Origin: Gluconobacter aidae
Lineage (GTDB): Bacteria; Pseudomonadota; Alphaproteobacteria; Acetobacterales; Acetobacteraceae
Direction of reading: 5' to 3'
Assembly: GCF_009547075.1 (NCBI RefSeq)
Contig: NZ_WIPH01000001.1
Span: 186,001 to 250,000, forward strand
DNA: 64,000 bases
Positions within the stretch are counted from its first letter, which is position 1. Each line of letters opens with the position of its first letter. Below the pieces are notes generated by a model. That model was not told the origin of the DNA, ran no database searches, and worked only from the letters and a program-made list of their open reading frames with translations. Below are positions 56,013 through 64,000 of this stretch, piece by piece. The translations under genes and the position numbers were made by a program.

Positions 56013-57656
56013 ATGACGGGCAGCCCGATGGCCATGCCCATGCGGATCATGCATCGCTGGCGACAGCGCATGAGCGGTATCGAGCTTTCGATCCTGTTCT
56101 GTGCGACCGCTTTCGCACTTCTGGTGCTGCCCCGCGTTTCTGTCGCACCTGTCCTTTCCGCCATGTCACCGGCTGCTCCCCTGCCGTTGTGGGAGATGGC
56201 GGGGCTGACCTTCCTGCATGTGCTCCTGTCCCTGCTGATTGTGGTGGCGGCATCGCTGCTTCTCTCGGGGGCGGCGTGTCAGTGGCCCCGTTTCAGGGCA
56301 TTTCTCATCCCCGCCCTTTCTGTCGCCCGTGCCGTTCCGGGCCTCGGATTGATCGGGATTCTGGCCGCCGTTTTCCCCCCGGCCCTGACCATCATGCTGG
56401 TTGCCGCGTCCAGCATGATCTGGCGGATCGTGACGGCCGTGCTTGACGCGGAAGACACGCTTCCTCCCGCGTTTGATGAAGTCGCGACCGGCCTGCGCAT
56501 GACGGGCTGGCAGCGTTTCTGGCGCCTCCAGATGCCAATCGCCGTCCCGCTGACGACGTTCAGGGCCATGCAGGCCATGCCGGCTTTCTGGGTCCGGCTG
56601 CTGTCCGCCGAAGGTCTGATGATGCTGATGGGCCATCAGGCAACGGGCGGATGTGGTGCGGCCGCCCTGCAGGCCATGCTGGATCATCATCCGTTCCGGA
56701 TCGTCGAAGTCTCCGGGATCATTCTTCTGCTGATCCTCGTGATCGATCAGGCTCTCATGCGTCCCATGGTGGGCTGGGCGCAGCGATATCGGCCCGAAGG
56801 CACGTTCGAGGAACGCTCCCGTCCGCAGTCCTGGCTGCTGAAGGTGTGGCGGCGCACAAAGCTCATGCTCTGGCTCAGCGGAGGCGTGAGTGATGCTCTG
56901 ATCTGGATCGGGAACTGGCGCCTGGGCCGTCCGCGCAGCATCCTTCCAGAGTGCCACAGGACAGTCCGGGAGCTTCCAGAGGCGCTCCTGCCTGTCGTGT
57001 CCCTGTTTCTTCTGGTTTATGCGGTCTATCACGTCGGCCTTCTGCGGCAGCTCCCCGCGGATCTGGTCGAGAGTGTGCTGACGCTTTCGCATGTCTGCGG
57101 GACGCTGCTCCTGTGTGTGCTGGTCTGGGTTCCGCTGGGTCTTCTCATCAGCGAGCACGGATCTTCCCTGCGCAATGTCTGTCGGATGGCCGTGATGGCC
57201 TGCGGTCTTTTTCCGGCCGTGCTCCTCTATCCGCTCTGTCGCGAACTGGGGCTCGATTCCCCGGTCATTCTGCTCTTTCTGGGCGCGCACTGGCTGGTCG
57301 GGATTGTCGTGCTCGACGCGGCGAAAGCCATTCCCTCGGGTCTCAGACAGGTCGCGGCGGGCCTGCGGTTGCGGGGTGTCCTGCTGTGGCGGCGCCTTCT
57401 GCTGCCAGCCATCGCGCCGGAGCTTTGCGGCGGGCTGCTGACGGCGGTGGTGCCGGTCTGGAATGAAGTGATGGTGGCTGAGGCTTTCGTGCCGTCCGAT
57501 AGCGGTCTTGGGGCTGCTCTGCTCTCAGAGGCCCTGAGCGGAGCCGTGGCGGCGCAGATCCTCGCGTTGATGCTGCTGACGCTTCTATCCATGCTGCTGG
57601 ATCGACTGGTCCTGCAACCTCTCGCCGTGAATGCGGCCCAGAAATATACAATCTGA
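56013..57656 (+). CDS. ABC transporter permease with two fused permease domains (NitT/TauT-like)
   Basis: A 547-residue inner-membrane protein with two tandem BPD-type domains. The first runs to about residue 260 with a LRMTGWQRFWRLQMPIAVPL coupling loop. The second, in about residues 330-547, has the equivalent GLRLRGVLLWRRLLLPAIAPEL loop. These E-A-A-like loops contact the ATPase. AAGAGGAAGG lies upstream of the ATG. It is followed 25 bases later by its ATPase. No periplasmic binding protein is encoded in this segment, and none is usual for this subgroup. Confidence 0.86.
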   Translation: MTGSPMAMPMRIMHRWRQRMSGIELSILFCATAFALLVLPRVSVAPVLSAMSPAAPLPLWEMAGLTFLHVLLSLLIVVAASLLLSGAACQWPRFRAFLIPALSVARAVPGLGLIGILAAVFPPALTIMLVAASSMIWRIVTAVLDAEDTLPPAFDEVATGLRMTGWQRFWRLQMPIAVPLTTFRAMQAMPAFWVRLLSAEGLMMLMGHQATGGCGAAALQAMLDHHPFRIVEVSGIILLLILVIDQALMRPMVGWAQRYRPEGTFEERSRPQSWLLKVWRRTKLMLWLSGGVSDALIWIGNWRLGRPRSILPECHRTVRELPEALLPVVSLFLLVYAVYHVGLLRQLPADLVESVLTLSHVCGTLLLCVLVWVPLGLLISEHGSSLRNVCRMAVMACGLFPAVLLYPLCRELGLDSPVILLFLGAHWLVGIVVLDAAKAIPSGLRQVAAGLRLRGVLLWRRLLLPAIAPELCGGLLTAVVPVWNEVMVAEAFVPSDSGLGAALLSEALSGAVAAQILALMLLTLLSMLLDRLVLQPLAVNAAQKYTI

Positions 57657-57681
57657 ACTCCAGGCTGAAATCCACAGACCC

Positions 57682-58995
57682 ATGAAATCTCTCCTGTCCC
57701 TTCGCGAATGTCGCCAGACCTATCTCAAGGAGAGCAGCACGGATCTGGTCGTGCTCGATCATGTCAGCTTTGATGTGCGGACAGGTGAAATCCTGGGGCT
57801 TCTCGGGCGCTCCGGCTCCGGGAAATCCTCTTTGCTGCGGATCATGGCCGGGCTGACGCAGCCGATGTCAGGACAGGTGTTCTGGCAGGGTGCGCCCGTC
57901 ACCGGGCCACTGGACGGTGTGGCGACGGTCTTTCAGTCCGGAGCGCTTTTCCCCTGGCTGACCCTGCGACAGAATGTGGCGCTGGGTCTGGAAATGCGCC
58001 GCCTGCCCCGTGCCGAGCGCGAAGCCATGACCGATGCCGCCATCGAGGTCATGGGGCTCGAAGGCTACGAGAACGCCTATCCGAAAGAGCTTTCCGAGGC
58101 GCTCAGCCAGCGTGTCTCCTTTGCCCGGGCGCTTGCGCTTCAGCCATCCCTGCTCCTGCTGGACGAGCCCTTCTCGGCACTGGATGTCCTGAGTGCCGAA
58201 AACCTGCGGACCGATCTGATCGAATTGTGGGACGAGAAGCGCCTGCCCCTCAAGGCCATGCTTCTGGCGACGCACGGGATCGAGGAAGCGGTTCTGATGT
58301 GTGATCGCATCCTCATTTTCTCGTCCAGCCCCGGCCGTGTCACGCATGAGATCGCGGTTCCCTTCCCCCATCCGCGTAACCGCGACGACGAGGATTTCCG
58401 CCGCTTCGTGGACCAGATCTATGCGCTCATGACGCGCCGCGCGCCCATCGTCTCCGAGGCGGATCCGATCCAGCCATCTGTCGCCTCGGCCACCGCGCTT
58501 CCGCCCTTCTCCATCGTGCTGCCGGATCTGGCGGTCGAGGTTCTGGTCGGACTGATGGAAGTGCTGGAAAGTGAGCCGCTCTCAGGACGGGCCGATCTGC
58601 CCGAACTGGCACAGCGCCTCCAGATGACGCTGGATGACCTTTTGCCGCTGGGTGAGTCGCTTCAGCTTCTGGACCTGGCGGAGCTTGAGGATGGCGACAT
58701 TCTGCTGACGCCCGATGGTCAGGCTTTTGTCGAAGGCGATTCAGATACCCGCAAGGACCTGATGCGCAAAGCGCTCCTGCATCACCTGCCCCTTCTCCGC
58801 TCCATCCGCAGTACGCTGGACGAGCGTTCGAGCCACACCGTGGATGCGGCCCGGTTCCGCAAGGCCATGGAAGAGAGCATGTCACCCGATTATGCGCGGC
58901 AGACCCTCACCACGGCCATCGGCTGGGCCCGCTATGCCGAACTGTTCGACTACGATGAGGAGTCCGACCGCTTCCATCTGGAAAACGAGGAATAA
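57682..58995 (+). CDS. ABC transporter ATPase with C-terminal AAA-associated domain
   Basis: A 437-residue ATPase of the NitT/TauT group. Walker A is GRSGSGKS at residues 42-49, the Q-loop is TVFQSGALFPWL, Walker B is LLLLDEPFSALD and the H-loop is ATHGIEE. The signature reads LSEALSQRVSFARAL in place of LSGGMRQR, so its second and third positions differ from the LSGGQ consensus. From about residue 280 a separate domain continues (VEVLVGLMEVLESEPL, LQMTLDDLLPLGESLQLLDL, GDILLTPDGQAFVEGD), matching the AAA-associated C-terminal domain found in this group. The substrate is unknown. Confidence 0.86.
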   Translation: MKSLLSLRECRQTYLKESSTDLVVLDHVSFDVRTGEILGLLGRSGSGKSSLLRIMAGLTQPMSGQVFWQGAPVTGPLDGVATVFQSGALFPWLTLRQNVALGLEMRRLPRAEREAMTDAAIEVMGLEGYENAYPKELSEALSQRVSFARALALQPSLLLLDEPFSALDVLSAENLRTDLIELWDEKRLPLKAMLLATHGIEEAVLMCDRILIFSSSPGRVTHEIAVPFPHPRNRDDEDFRRFVDQIYALMTRRAPIVSEADPIQPSVASATALPPFSIVLPDLAVEVLVGLMEVLESEPLSGRADLPELAQRLQMTLDDLLPLGESLQLLDLAELEDGDILLTPDGQAFVEGDSDTRKDLMRKALLHHLPLLRSIRSTLDERSSHTVDAARFRKAMEESMSPDYARQTLTTAIGWARYAELFDYDEESDRFHLENEE

Positions 58996-59005
58996 GCCTC
59001 TGCCT

Positions 59006-60388
59006 TCAGACGCAGCAGACGCGCTTGTCCGCGATAGCCTGCGTGAAGGCTTTCCAGTCCTTTTCGCTCTGATCGGCATAGAGAACCGCAAAATCCGCGA
59101 TGGCTCGGGTAAAGGAATGTCCCTTTCCCAGATAGCCGGCCAGCAGGGGCAGGTCGGCGGAACGGCCATGTGAGCGGCCCAGAGTCCGGCCACAGAGTGC
59201 GGCGTATTCCGGCAGAAGCGCGTCCTCGATCTTCTCGCCGATCATGGCCAGACGGACATCCTTGGTCTGGCGCACATAGAAATCCCGTCCCCCACCGGCC
59301 TTGCGTCCGGTCTGGTCGGTCGTGCGTTTGCCGGTGGTGTGCGTCCAGCCCAGGAATGTATCCGAACTGGCCTGCATGATGCGCTGTCCGGTCACAACCC
59401 GTTCCCCATGATTGGGTAGCTCCACAGCGCCCTGGAAAGGTTCGAGAACGGAGGTCTGGGCCTCCTTGATCTGAAGAATCAGAGGCTCGTTATCGGCGGT
59501 CGTGAACAGTCCGAGCGCACAGAATGTCCCGACACTGCCAATGCCGACGACCTTGAACAGCACGTCCTGCAGGGCATAGCGCTCCAGGACGATCCTGCGC
59601 TCGGGCGGCAGGTCACTGACGTAACGCGCGAAGGCGCCACGAACGATGTCATTGTGCTGCGGCAGGCGTGTGACGAAAGGCGGATGTTCCTTAAGGCGTC
59701 CCGCGGATTTAGGATCGATCATGCCGAAATGGCCGGAAATGGCCCCAAGTTCGGACTGGATCTTCTCCATCATGCCCGTGCGGATCCTGTCGTCCACGAT
59801 CCCGTCAATGACTGCCCGCAGATCGATCCGTTCGTTCCAGGCCTGAAGCGGCGGAAGCTTTGACAGGTGGGCAATTTCATCGACGTAATGCTGAACGGCC
59901 GAGACAGCCAGACGACGGCAGTGCTTTTCGGACAGCGAGGCTTCGCGTCCCGCCAGCACAAGGCTCGTCGCCAGGCGCTTGAGGTCCCACTCGAACGTCG
60001 CGGGGGCGGTTTCATCGAAATCGTTGATATCAAAGACCGGAAGCCCTTCCGGAGACGGATAGCATCCGAAATTGTCCAGATGGCAGTCCCCGCAGGATTG
60101 CACCCGCAGGCCGGTTTTCGGCGTAAAAGACAGGTCAGACGCCATGACAGCCGCCGCCCCGCGCAGGAAAGCGAAGGGTGAGGCCTTCATGCGCTGATGG
60201 CGGATCGGCAGCAGATCCGCGATCCGGCTCTTCCCCTGCTCCAGCAGGATACCGATCGGATCAGGGCGTTTTGCGGGCGGAACCCACAGGGCGTGGCTGC
60301 TGCGCCTGACGGTCTTGCGCAGGGCCACGCCGGCGTCATAGCGGGCCTGGCGGGTACGGAGCGGCGGGAAAGAAGGTGTCTTTGTCAT
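59006..60388 (-). CDS. DUF2252 family protein (kinase-like fold)
   Basis: A 460-residue cytoplasmic protein. Motifs that define the family are SPFAFLRGAAAVMA, GDCHLDNFG (about residue 99), and DINDFDET, which resemble the catalytic H-x-D-x-x-N and D-F-D of aminoglycoside-kinase-like folds. R-D-F-Y-V-R-Q and a final segment rich in YAxLCGRTLxRxH follow. The reaction has not been established for the family. It is convergent with the ABC ATPase (10 bases between stops). Confidence 0.84.
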   Translation of the reverse strand: MTKTPSFPPLRTRQARYDAGVALRKTVRRSSHALWVPPAKRPDPIGILLEQGKSRIADLLPIRHQRMKASPFAFLRGAAAVMASDLSFTPKTGLRVQSCGDCHLDNFGCYPSPEGLPVFDINDFDETAPATFEWDLKRLATSLVLAGREASLSEKHCRRLAVSAVQHYVDEIAHLSKLPPLQAWNERIDLRAVIDGIVDDRIRTGMMEKIQSELGAISGHFGMIDPKSAGRLKEHPPFVTRLPQHNDIVRGAFARYVSDLPPERRIVLERYALQDVLFKVVGIGSVGTFCALGLFTTADNEPLILQIKEAQTSVLEPFQGAVELPNHGERVVTGQRIMQASSDTFLGWTHTTGKRTTDQTGRKAGGGRDFYVRQTKDVRLAMIGEKIEDALLPEYAALCGRTLGRSHGRSADLPLLAGYLGKGHSFTRAIADFAVLYADQSEKDWKAFTQAIADKRVCCV

Positions 60389-60441
60389 GGTTTGTCACGG
60401 TATCCGAAAAACGCTCCGCGACAAAGCACCCATACTCCGCC

Positions 60442-60987
60442 TCAGTCAGGCTGCTTGAGGCGATCGCGGTAAAGCTTGCGGGCCTTGGAGACCTTGGGAG
60501 CCACCACGGCCGCACAATACGCCGTCTGCGGGTTGCGGGCGAAATAATCGTGATGCTTCTCTTCGGCGGGCCAGAAACGGGTGGCCCCTTCGATGGAGGT
60601 CACGATCGGGTCAGGCCAGATGCCTTCGGCCGCGATTTCATCCCGCACCCTGCGGGCTGTTTCCTGCTGGGCGGCATCCCCGAAAATGACGGAGCGGTAC
60701 TGTGTGCCGACATCGTTGCCCTGACGGTTGAGCTGTGTGGGATCATGCGTCGTGAAAAACACGCGCAGAACGTCTTCCAGGCCGATTTCGGTCGGATCGA
60801 AGACGACCTTCACGACTTCGGCATGGCCCGTCCGTCCGGTGCAGACGTCTTCATAGCTCGGGTTGTCGACGGAGCCGCCGGCATAGCCCGGTTCGGCCGA
60901 AATGATGCCGCGCAGACCGGTAAAGACGGCCTCGACGCACCAGAAGCAGCCTGCGCCAAGAAGGATGGAAGACTGTTGGGTCGTCAT
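60442..60987 (-). CDS. msrA: Peptide-methionine (S)-S-oxide reductase
   Basis: Repairs oxidised methionine. The 181-residue protein has the catalytic GCFWCVEAVF near its start, the GYAGGSVDNPSYEDVCTGRTGHAE segment split by the usual residues, and RSVIFGDAAQQ. GCGGAG lies upstream of the ATG. Its start is separated by a 37-base hairpin from the ester hydrolase gene. Confidence 0.96.
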   Translation of the reverse strand: MTTQQSSILLGAGCFWCVEAVFTGLRGIISAEPGYAGGSVDNPSYEDVCTGRTGHAEVVKVVFDPTEIGLEDVLRVFFTTHDPTQLNRQGNDVGTQYRSVIFGDAAQQETARRVRDEIAAEGIWPDPIVTSIEGATRFWPAEEKHHDYFARNPQTAYCAAVVAPKVSKARKLYRDRLKQPD

Positions 60988-61000
60988 GATGATGCTCCGC

Positions 61001-61038
61001 TAAAAGGATCAGCCCTCCTATATGGGAAGGCTGATCCT
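61001..61038 (-). terminator. Hairpin terminator after the ester hydrolase gene
   Basis: AGGATCAGCC (61005-61014) and GGCTGATCCT (61029-61038) form a perfect 10-bp stem, with three more inner pairs (TCC/GGA). On the minus strand the second arm is followed by TTTTA, so it fits a terminator for the gene ending at 61076. Confidence 0.8.
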
Positions 61039-61075
61039 GTCTGACGAGTTACCGGATGGAGTGAAGCGCGCGGGA

Positions 61076-63019
61076 TTACTGCGCCGGTGTGACGGTCGGG
61101 AGCCAGATGGCACTGGCATGATCGCCACCGCGATGGATGGTCTGGGTCGCGACGTGATAGTCCGCAGCCTTTGCGTCGAAAATGTTCGGCACAAAAGTCT
61201 GCGGGTTGCGGTCATAGAGCGGGAACCAGCTCGACTGGATCTGTACCATGATCCGGTGCCCCTTGAGGAACACATGGTTCATGGCCGGAAGCGTGAAGCG
61301 GTATTCCTGCACCTGCCCCGCCGGAATGGCGGATGGATGCGTAAAGCTCTGCCGGTAACGTCCGCGGAAAATATCCATCGACATCGGCAGCTCATAACCA
61401 CCCATCTGCGGATTATCCGGCGTCAGACCCGGCTGGACATCGATGATCTTCACCACAAAATCCGCATCCGTTCCCGTGGTGCTGGCGAAAATATCGGCTG
61501 TCGGCACACCCGATACCGTGACCGGAGCGTCAAGCACGGGCGTTTCGTAGGTCAGGACGTCCGGGCGGCTTTCGGCGAAGCGCTGGTCGGTCACGAGCCA
61601 GGCCTTCCAGCGCGGGTCCTCGCCCATCATGAATGGACGCTGGACGAAAGGCACCGGATGGGCCGGATCGGAGACATAACTGTCCGTGCCGGGCAGCGTG
61701 CGCTTGAAGGCCAGACCATGATCCGGCTGCAGATACAGGCGCTCGCCCTTCTGCATGCAGGTCGTGCCGCAGTCACTCAGCCAGTTGCGGAAGTGATCCC
61801 AGTGGTTCTCGCCCGTATTGTAGATGATGGCTTCATCCAGATGCGGATCAGGCGCGTTCTTCAGATAGTGATCGAAGAACGGCCGCATGACATTGGCGCG
61901 ATACCACAGGGCGGTGTCACCGTTGAAATGCAGCGGGCCAAGCGTGGAGCCATCATAGTTCACGCCGCTATGACGCCACGGCCCCATGACGAGGATGTTC
62001 GGAACCTGCGTGTGATGTGCTTTGAGGTTCATCCACGAATGGATCGCGCCCCACATGTCTTCCTGATCCCACAGCCCCTGCTCCCAGATCGTGGGAACCT
62101 TGAGCGGCTTCTTTACGATCAGTTGGTCCAGCGCCTGGTCCTGCCAGAAGGCGTCATAGGCCGGATGGGCCTTGATCCGGCGCCACCAGGGGAACTGGTC
62201 CAGCCCGGCCTTCGTCGCAAAATTGCCGGTGGAGACATCGGCGAGGAACGTCGTATAGTCGTCCGCATCCGGGCGGGGGATGGAATCGCCGGATCCCGCC
62301 CGCGTCATCTGCGATGTGAAATAGTCCAGCCCGGCCTGGCGGAAGGCACCGTAGTGGAACCAGTCATCTCCCATCCACCCATCAACCATCGGGCTCTCCG
62401 GTGCGGCGACTTTCAGGGCCGGATGAGGATCTAGCAGCGCCATGACGACGGTCCAGCCCTCATAGGACGACCCCGTCATGCCGACCTTGCCGTTGCTCTC
62501 GGGCAAGTTCTTCACCAGCCAGTCGATTGTATCCCAGGCATCCGTCGTGTCGTCCGTTTTGCTCGGGTTCAGGGGGCCGATCGGCGGGCGGGTCATGACA
62601 TAATCACCCTCGGAGCCATATTTGCCCCGGACATCCTGAAAGACGCGGATATATCCCTCATCCACGAACACCCCGTCGCCCTGCGGCAGGATGGCGCGCA
62701 TGGTCGGCGCATCATTGATGCGATTGACCCGCGCGCTCGCATGATAGGGCGTCCGCGTCAGCAGGATCGGCGCGCCTTTCGCTCCCTTGGGAATGACGAT
62801 CACCGTATGCAGCTTGATGCCATCGCGCATGGGAATCATGACGTCGCGCTTGATGTAGTCGCGCTGATCGACCGGCATGTTGACATGAACGGGAATATCG
62901 CTGCCCGTCTGGATCATGTCGGGCGTGACCGGAAGGCCGGTGGCGGGTTCGGCTGCCTGCGCTGCACACAGGCAGGTTACGGCCAGAGCTGTGCCGAGGC
63001 TCATAAAATGACGTCTCAC
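61076..63019 (-). CDS. Alpha-amino-acid ester hydrolase (CocE/NonD family)
   Basis: A 647-residue secreted serine hydrolase. The signal peptide runs from GTG 63019 (AGGAG 7 bases upstream) to about AAQAAE. The nucleophile Ser185 sits in [10 protein letters not shown] (G-x-S-Y-x-G). The WDQED segment supplies a probable catalytic aspartate and, with a DDWFHYG aspartate, the three-carboxylate cluster that defines this enzyme type. MGPWRHSG gives the histidine. A jelly-roll C-terminal domain follows. Known relatives (Acetobacter, Xanthomonas) hydrolyse and synthesise beta-lactam side-chain esters. ATG 63004 is a shorter alternative start. Confidence 0.9.
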   Translation of the reverse strand: MRRHFMSLGTALAVTCLCAAQAAEPATGLPVTPDMIQTGSDIPVHVNMPVDQRDYIKRDVMIPMRDGIKLHTVIVIPKGAKGAPILLTRTPYHASARVNRINDAPTMRAILPQGDGVFVDEGYIRVFQDVRGKYGSEGDYVMTRPPIGPLNPSKTDDTTDAWDTIDWLVKNLPESNGKVGMTGSSYEGWTVVMALLDPHPALKVAAPESPMVDGWMGDDWFHYGAFRQAGLDYFTSQMTRAGSGDSIPRPDADDYTTFLADVSTGNFATKAGLDQFPWWRRIKAHPAYDAFWQDQALDQLIVKKPLKVPTIWEQGLWDQEDMWGAIHSWMNLKAHHTQVPNILVMGPWRHSGVNYDGSTLGPLHFNGDTALWYRANVMRPFFDHYLKNAPDPHLDEAIIYNTGENHWDHFRNWLSDCGTTCMQKGERLYLQPDHGLAFKRTLPGTDSYVSDPAHPVPFVQRPFMMGEDPRWKAWLVTDQRFAESRPDVLTYETPVLDAPVTVSGVPTADIFASTTGTDADFVVKIIDVQPGLTPDNPQMGGYELPMSMDIFRGRYRQSFTHPSAIPAGQVQEYRFTLPAMNHVFLKGHRIMVQIQSSWFPLYDRNPQTFVPNIFDAKAADYHVATQTIHRGGDHASAIWLPTVTPAQ

Positions 63020-63171
63020 GAAATGCTCCTGATTTTTGTTGCGAGTTTGGACCGGACGGAGTCTTTCGGGCAAGAGGAGCCGCTCCGGGTTTTCAAATCT
63101 TTCCCGCACTGGCTTCTCCGCGCCTGATTCGCTATGGATCAGGGCCTTCTCCTGTCATGAAAGTATCTTCC

Positions 63172-64000
63172 ATGCCCGCCTATCGCTCCCGCACCACCAC
63201 ACATGGCCGCAATATGGCTGGCGCGCGTGCCCTCTGGCGGGCGACGGGCATGAAGGACGGCGACTTCGGCAAACCCATCATCGCCATTGCCAACTCTTTT
63301 ACACAGTTCGTGCCTGGCCACGTCCATCTGAAGGACATGGGCAGTCTGGTGGCGTCCGCGATCGAGGAAGTCGGTGGAATTGCCAAGGAATTCAACACGA
63401 TCGCGGTCGATGACGGCATCGCGATGGGCCATGGCGGAATGTTGTATTCCCTGCCCTCGCGCGAGCTGATCGCGGATTCCGTGGAATACATGGTCAATGC
63501 CCATTGCGCGGATGCCATCGTCTGCATCAGCAACTGCGACAAGATCACGCCGGGTATGCTGATGGCGTCGATGCGCCTGAACATCCCCGTCGTGTTCGTC
63601 TCCGGTGGCCCGATGGAAGCAGGCAAGATCAACGGCCCCGGTGTGACGCGCAAGCTGGACCTGATTGATTCCATGGTCGCGGCCGCCAATCCGGACGTGT
63701 CCGACAGCGAATCCGACCAGATCGAACGCTCCGCATGTCCAACCTGCGGGTCGTGCTCGGGCATGTTCACCGCCAATTCCATGAACTGTCTGACCGAGGC
63801 GCTGGGCCTGTCCCTGCCCGGCAATGGCTCCCTGCTCGCCACCCACAGCGACCGCCGCGAACTCTTCCTGAGCGCAGGCCGTCGGATCGTGGAACTGGCG
63901 CGTCGCTGGTACGAACAGGACGATGCGTCCGTTCTGCCCCGCAGCATTGCGACGCGCGCGGCATTCGAGAACGCCATGACGCTCGATATCGCCATGGGCG
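63172..64000 (+). CDS. ilvD: Dihydroxy-acid dehydratase (5' part, runs off right edge)
   Basis: IlvD dehydrates dihydroxy acids in isoleucine, valine and pantothenate synthesis, using an iron-sulfur cluster. About 276 codons are visible: [20 protein letters not shown] at the start, [21 protein letters not shown] (cluster cysteine) and [15 protein letters not shown] (further cysteines). I chose ATG 63172, where the enterobacterial enzyme begins; ATG 63157 adds five residues and has no better ribosome site. It is divergent from the ester hydrolase gene. Confidence 0.96.
   Translation, partial: MPAYRSRTTTHGRNMAGARALWRATGMKDGDFGKPIIAIANSFTQFVPGHVHLKDMGSLVASAIEEVGGIAKEFNTIAVDDGIAMGHGGMLYSLPSRELIADSVEYMVNAHCADAIVCISNCDKITPGMLMASMRLNIPVVFVSGGPMEAGKINGPGVTRKLDLIDSMVAAANPDVSDSESDQIERSACPTCGSCSGMFTANSMNCLTEALGLSLPGNGSLLATHSDRRELFLSAGRRIVELARRWYEQDDASVLPRSIATRAAFENAMTLDIAMG

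Overview
The window is GC-rich and almost gapless. Gene order and protein content point to an acetic acid bacterium (Acetobacteraceae), most likely Gluconobacter or a close relative. Supporting signs are the rodZ-like/ispG/hisS/prfA/prmC run, a Tat-exported lactonase, a UppP of the FPVSSLGH type, an alpha-amino-acid ester hydrolase homologue of the type known from Acetobacter, and a decayed phosphomannomutase gene, which fits a lineage with reduced sugar-phosphate metabolism. The assignment is inferred from protein character; no database search was run.

Layout. 1-5.5 kb: 5' end of lipB (runs off the left edge), tRNA-Leu(GAG), galU, a phosphomannomutase pseudogene, a DUF3553 gene, comF, grxC, a DUF2147 protein and a Tat-type lactonase, closed by a bidirectional terminator. 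5.5-15.8 kb: ubiG (minus), then lysC, a nitronate monooxygenase, a RodZ-like protein, ispG, hisS, prfA, prmC and a DUF4167 protein, with one small secreted protein on the minus strand. 15.8-20.6 kb: a glycosyltransferase, a CAU tRNA, an MscS channel, an APC permease and uppP. 20.8-31 kb: envelope genes (MlaD-like, ATP-grasp ligase, DedA, lytic transglycosylase, RlpA-like lipoprotein, D-Ala-D-Ala carboxypeptidase) leading without a break into tmk-holB-metG-tatD-MBL hydrolase.

31-38.3 kb: accessory material made of a broken secreted-protein gene, a porin, an AT-rich divergent intergenic region carrying five copies of a 13-bp palindrome, a POT transporter lacking the usual coupling motif, a CPA1 antiporter fused to a cyclic-nucleotide-binding domain, and thiE. 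38.4-55.9 kb, mostly minus strand: ydiJ, glmS, glmU, a DUF3108 protein, then the replication block gyrB-recF-dnaN-dnaA and rpsT, mutM; then on the plus strand ubiE, coaBC and dut. 56-64 kb: a two-gene ABC transporter with no binding protein, a DUF2252 protein, msrA, the ester hydrolase and the 5' part of ilvD (runs off the right edge).

Most of the window is housekeeping: replication, translation, peptidoglycan precursor supply (glmS, glmU, uppP) and remodelling, ubiquinone methylation (ubiG, ubiE) and cofactor synthesis. I saw no prophage, transposon, CRISPR array or rRNA. The most unusual items are the palindrome array at 33.36-33.57 kb, the two pseudogenes, the DedA/ATP-grasp pair, the atypical POT and ABC proteins, and the ester hydrolase.
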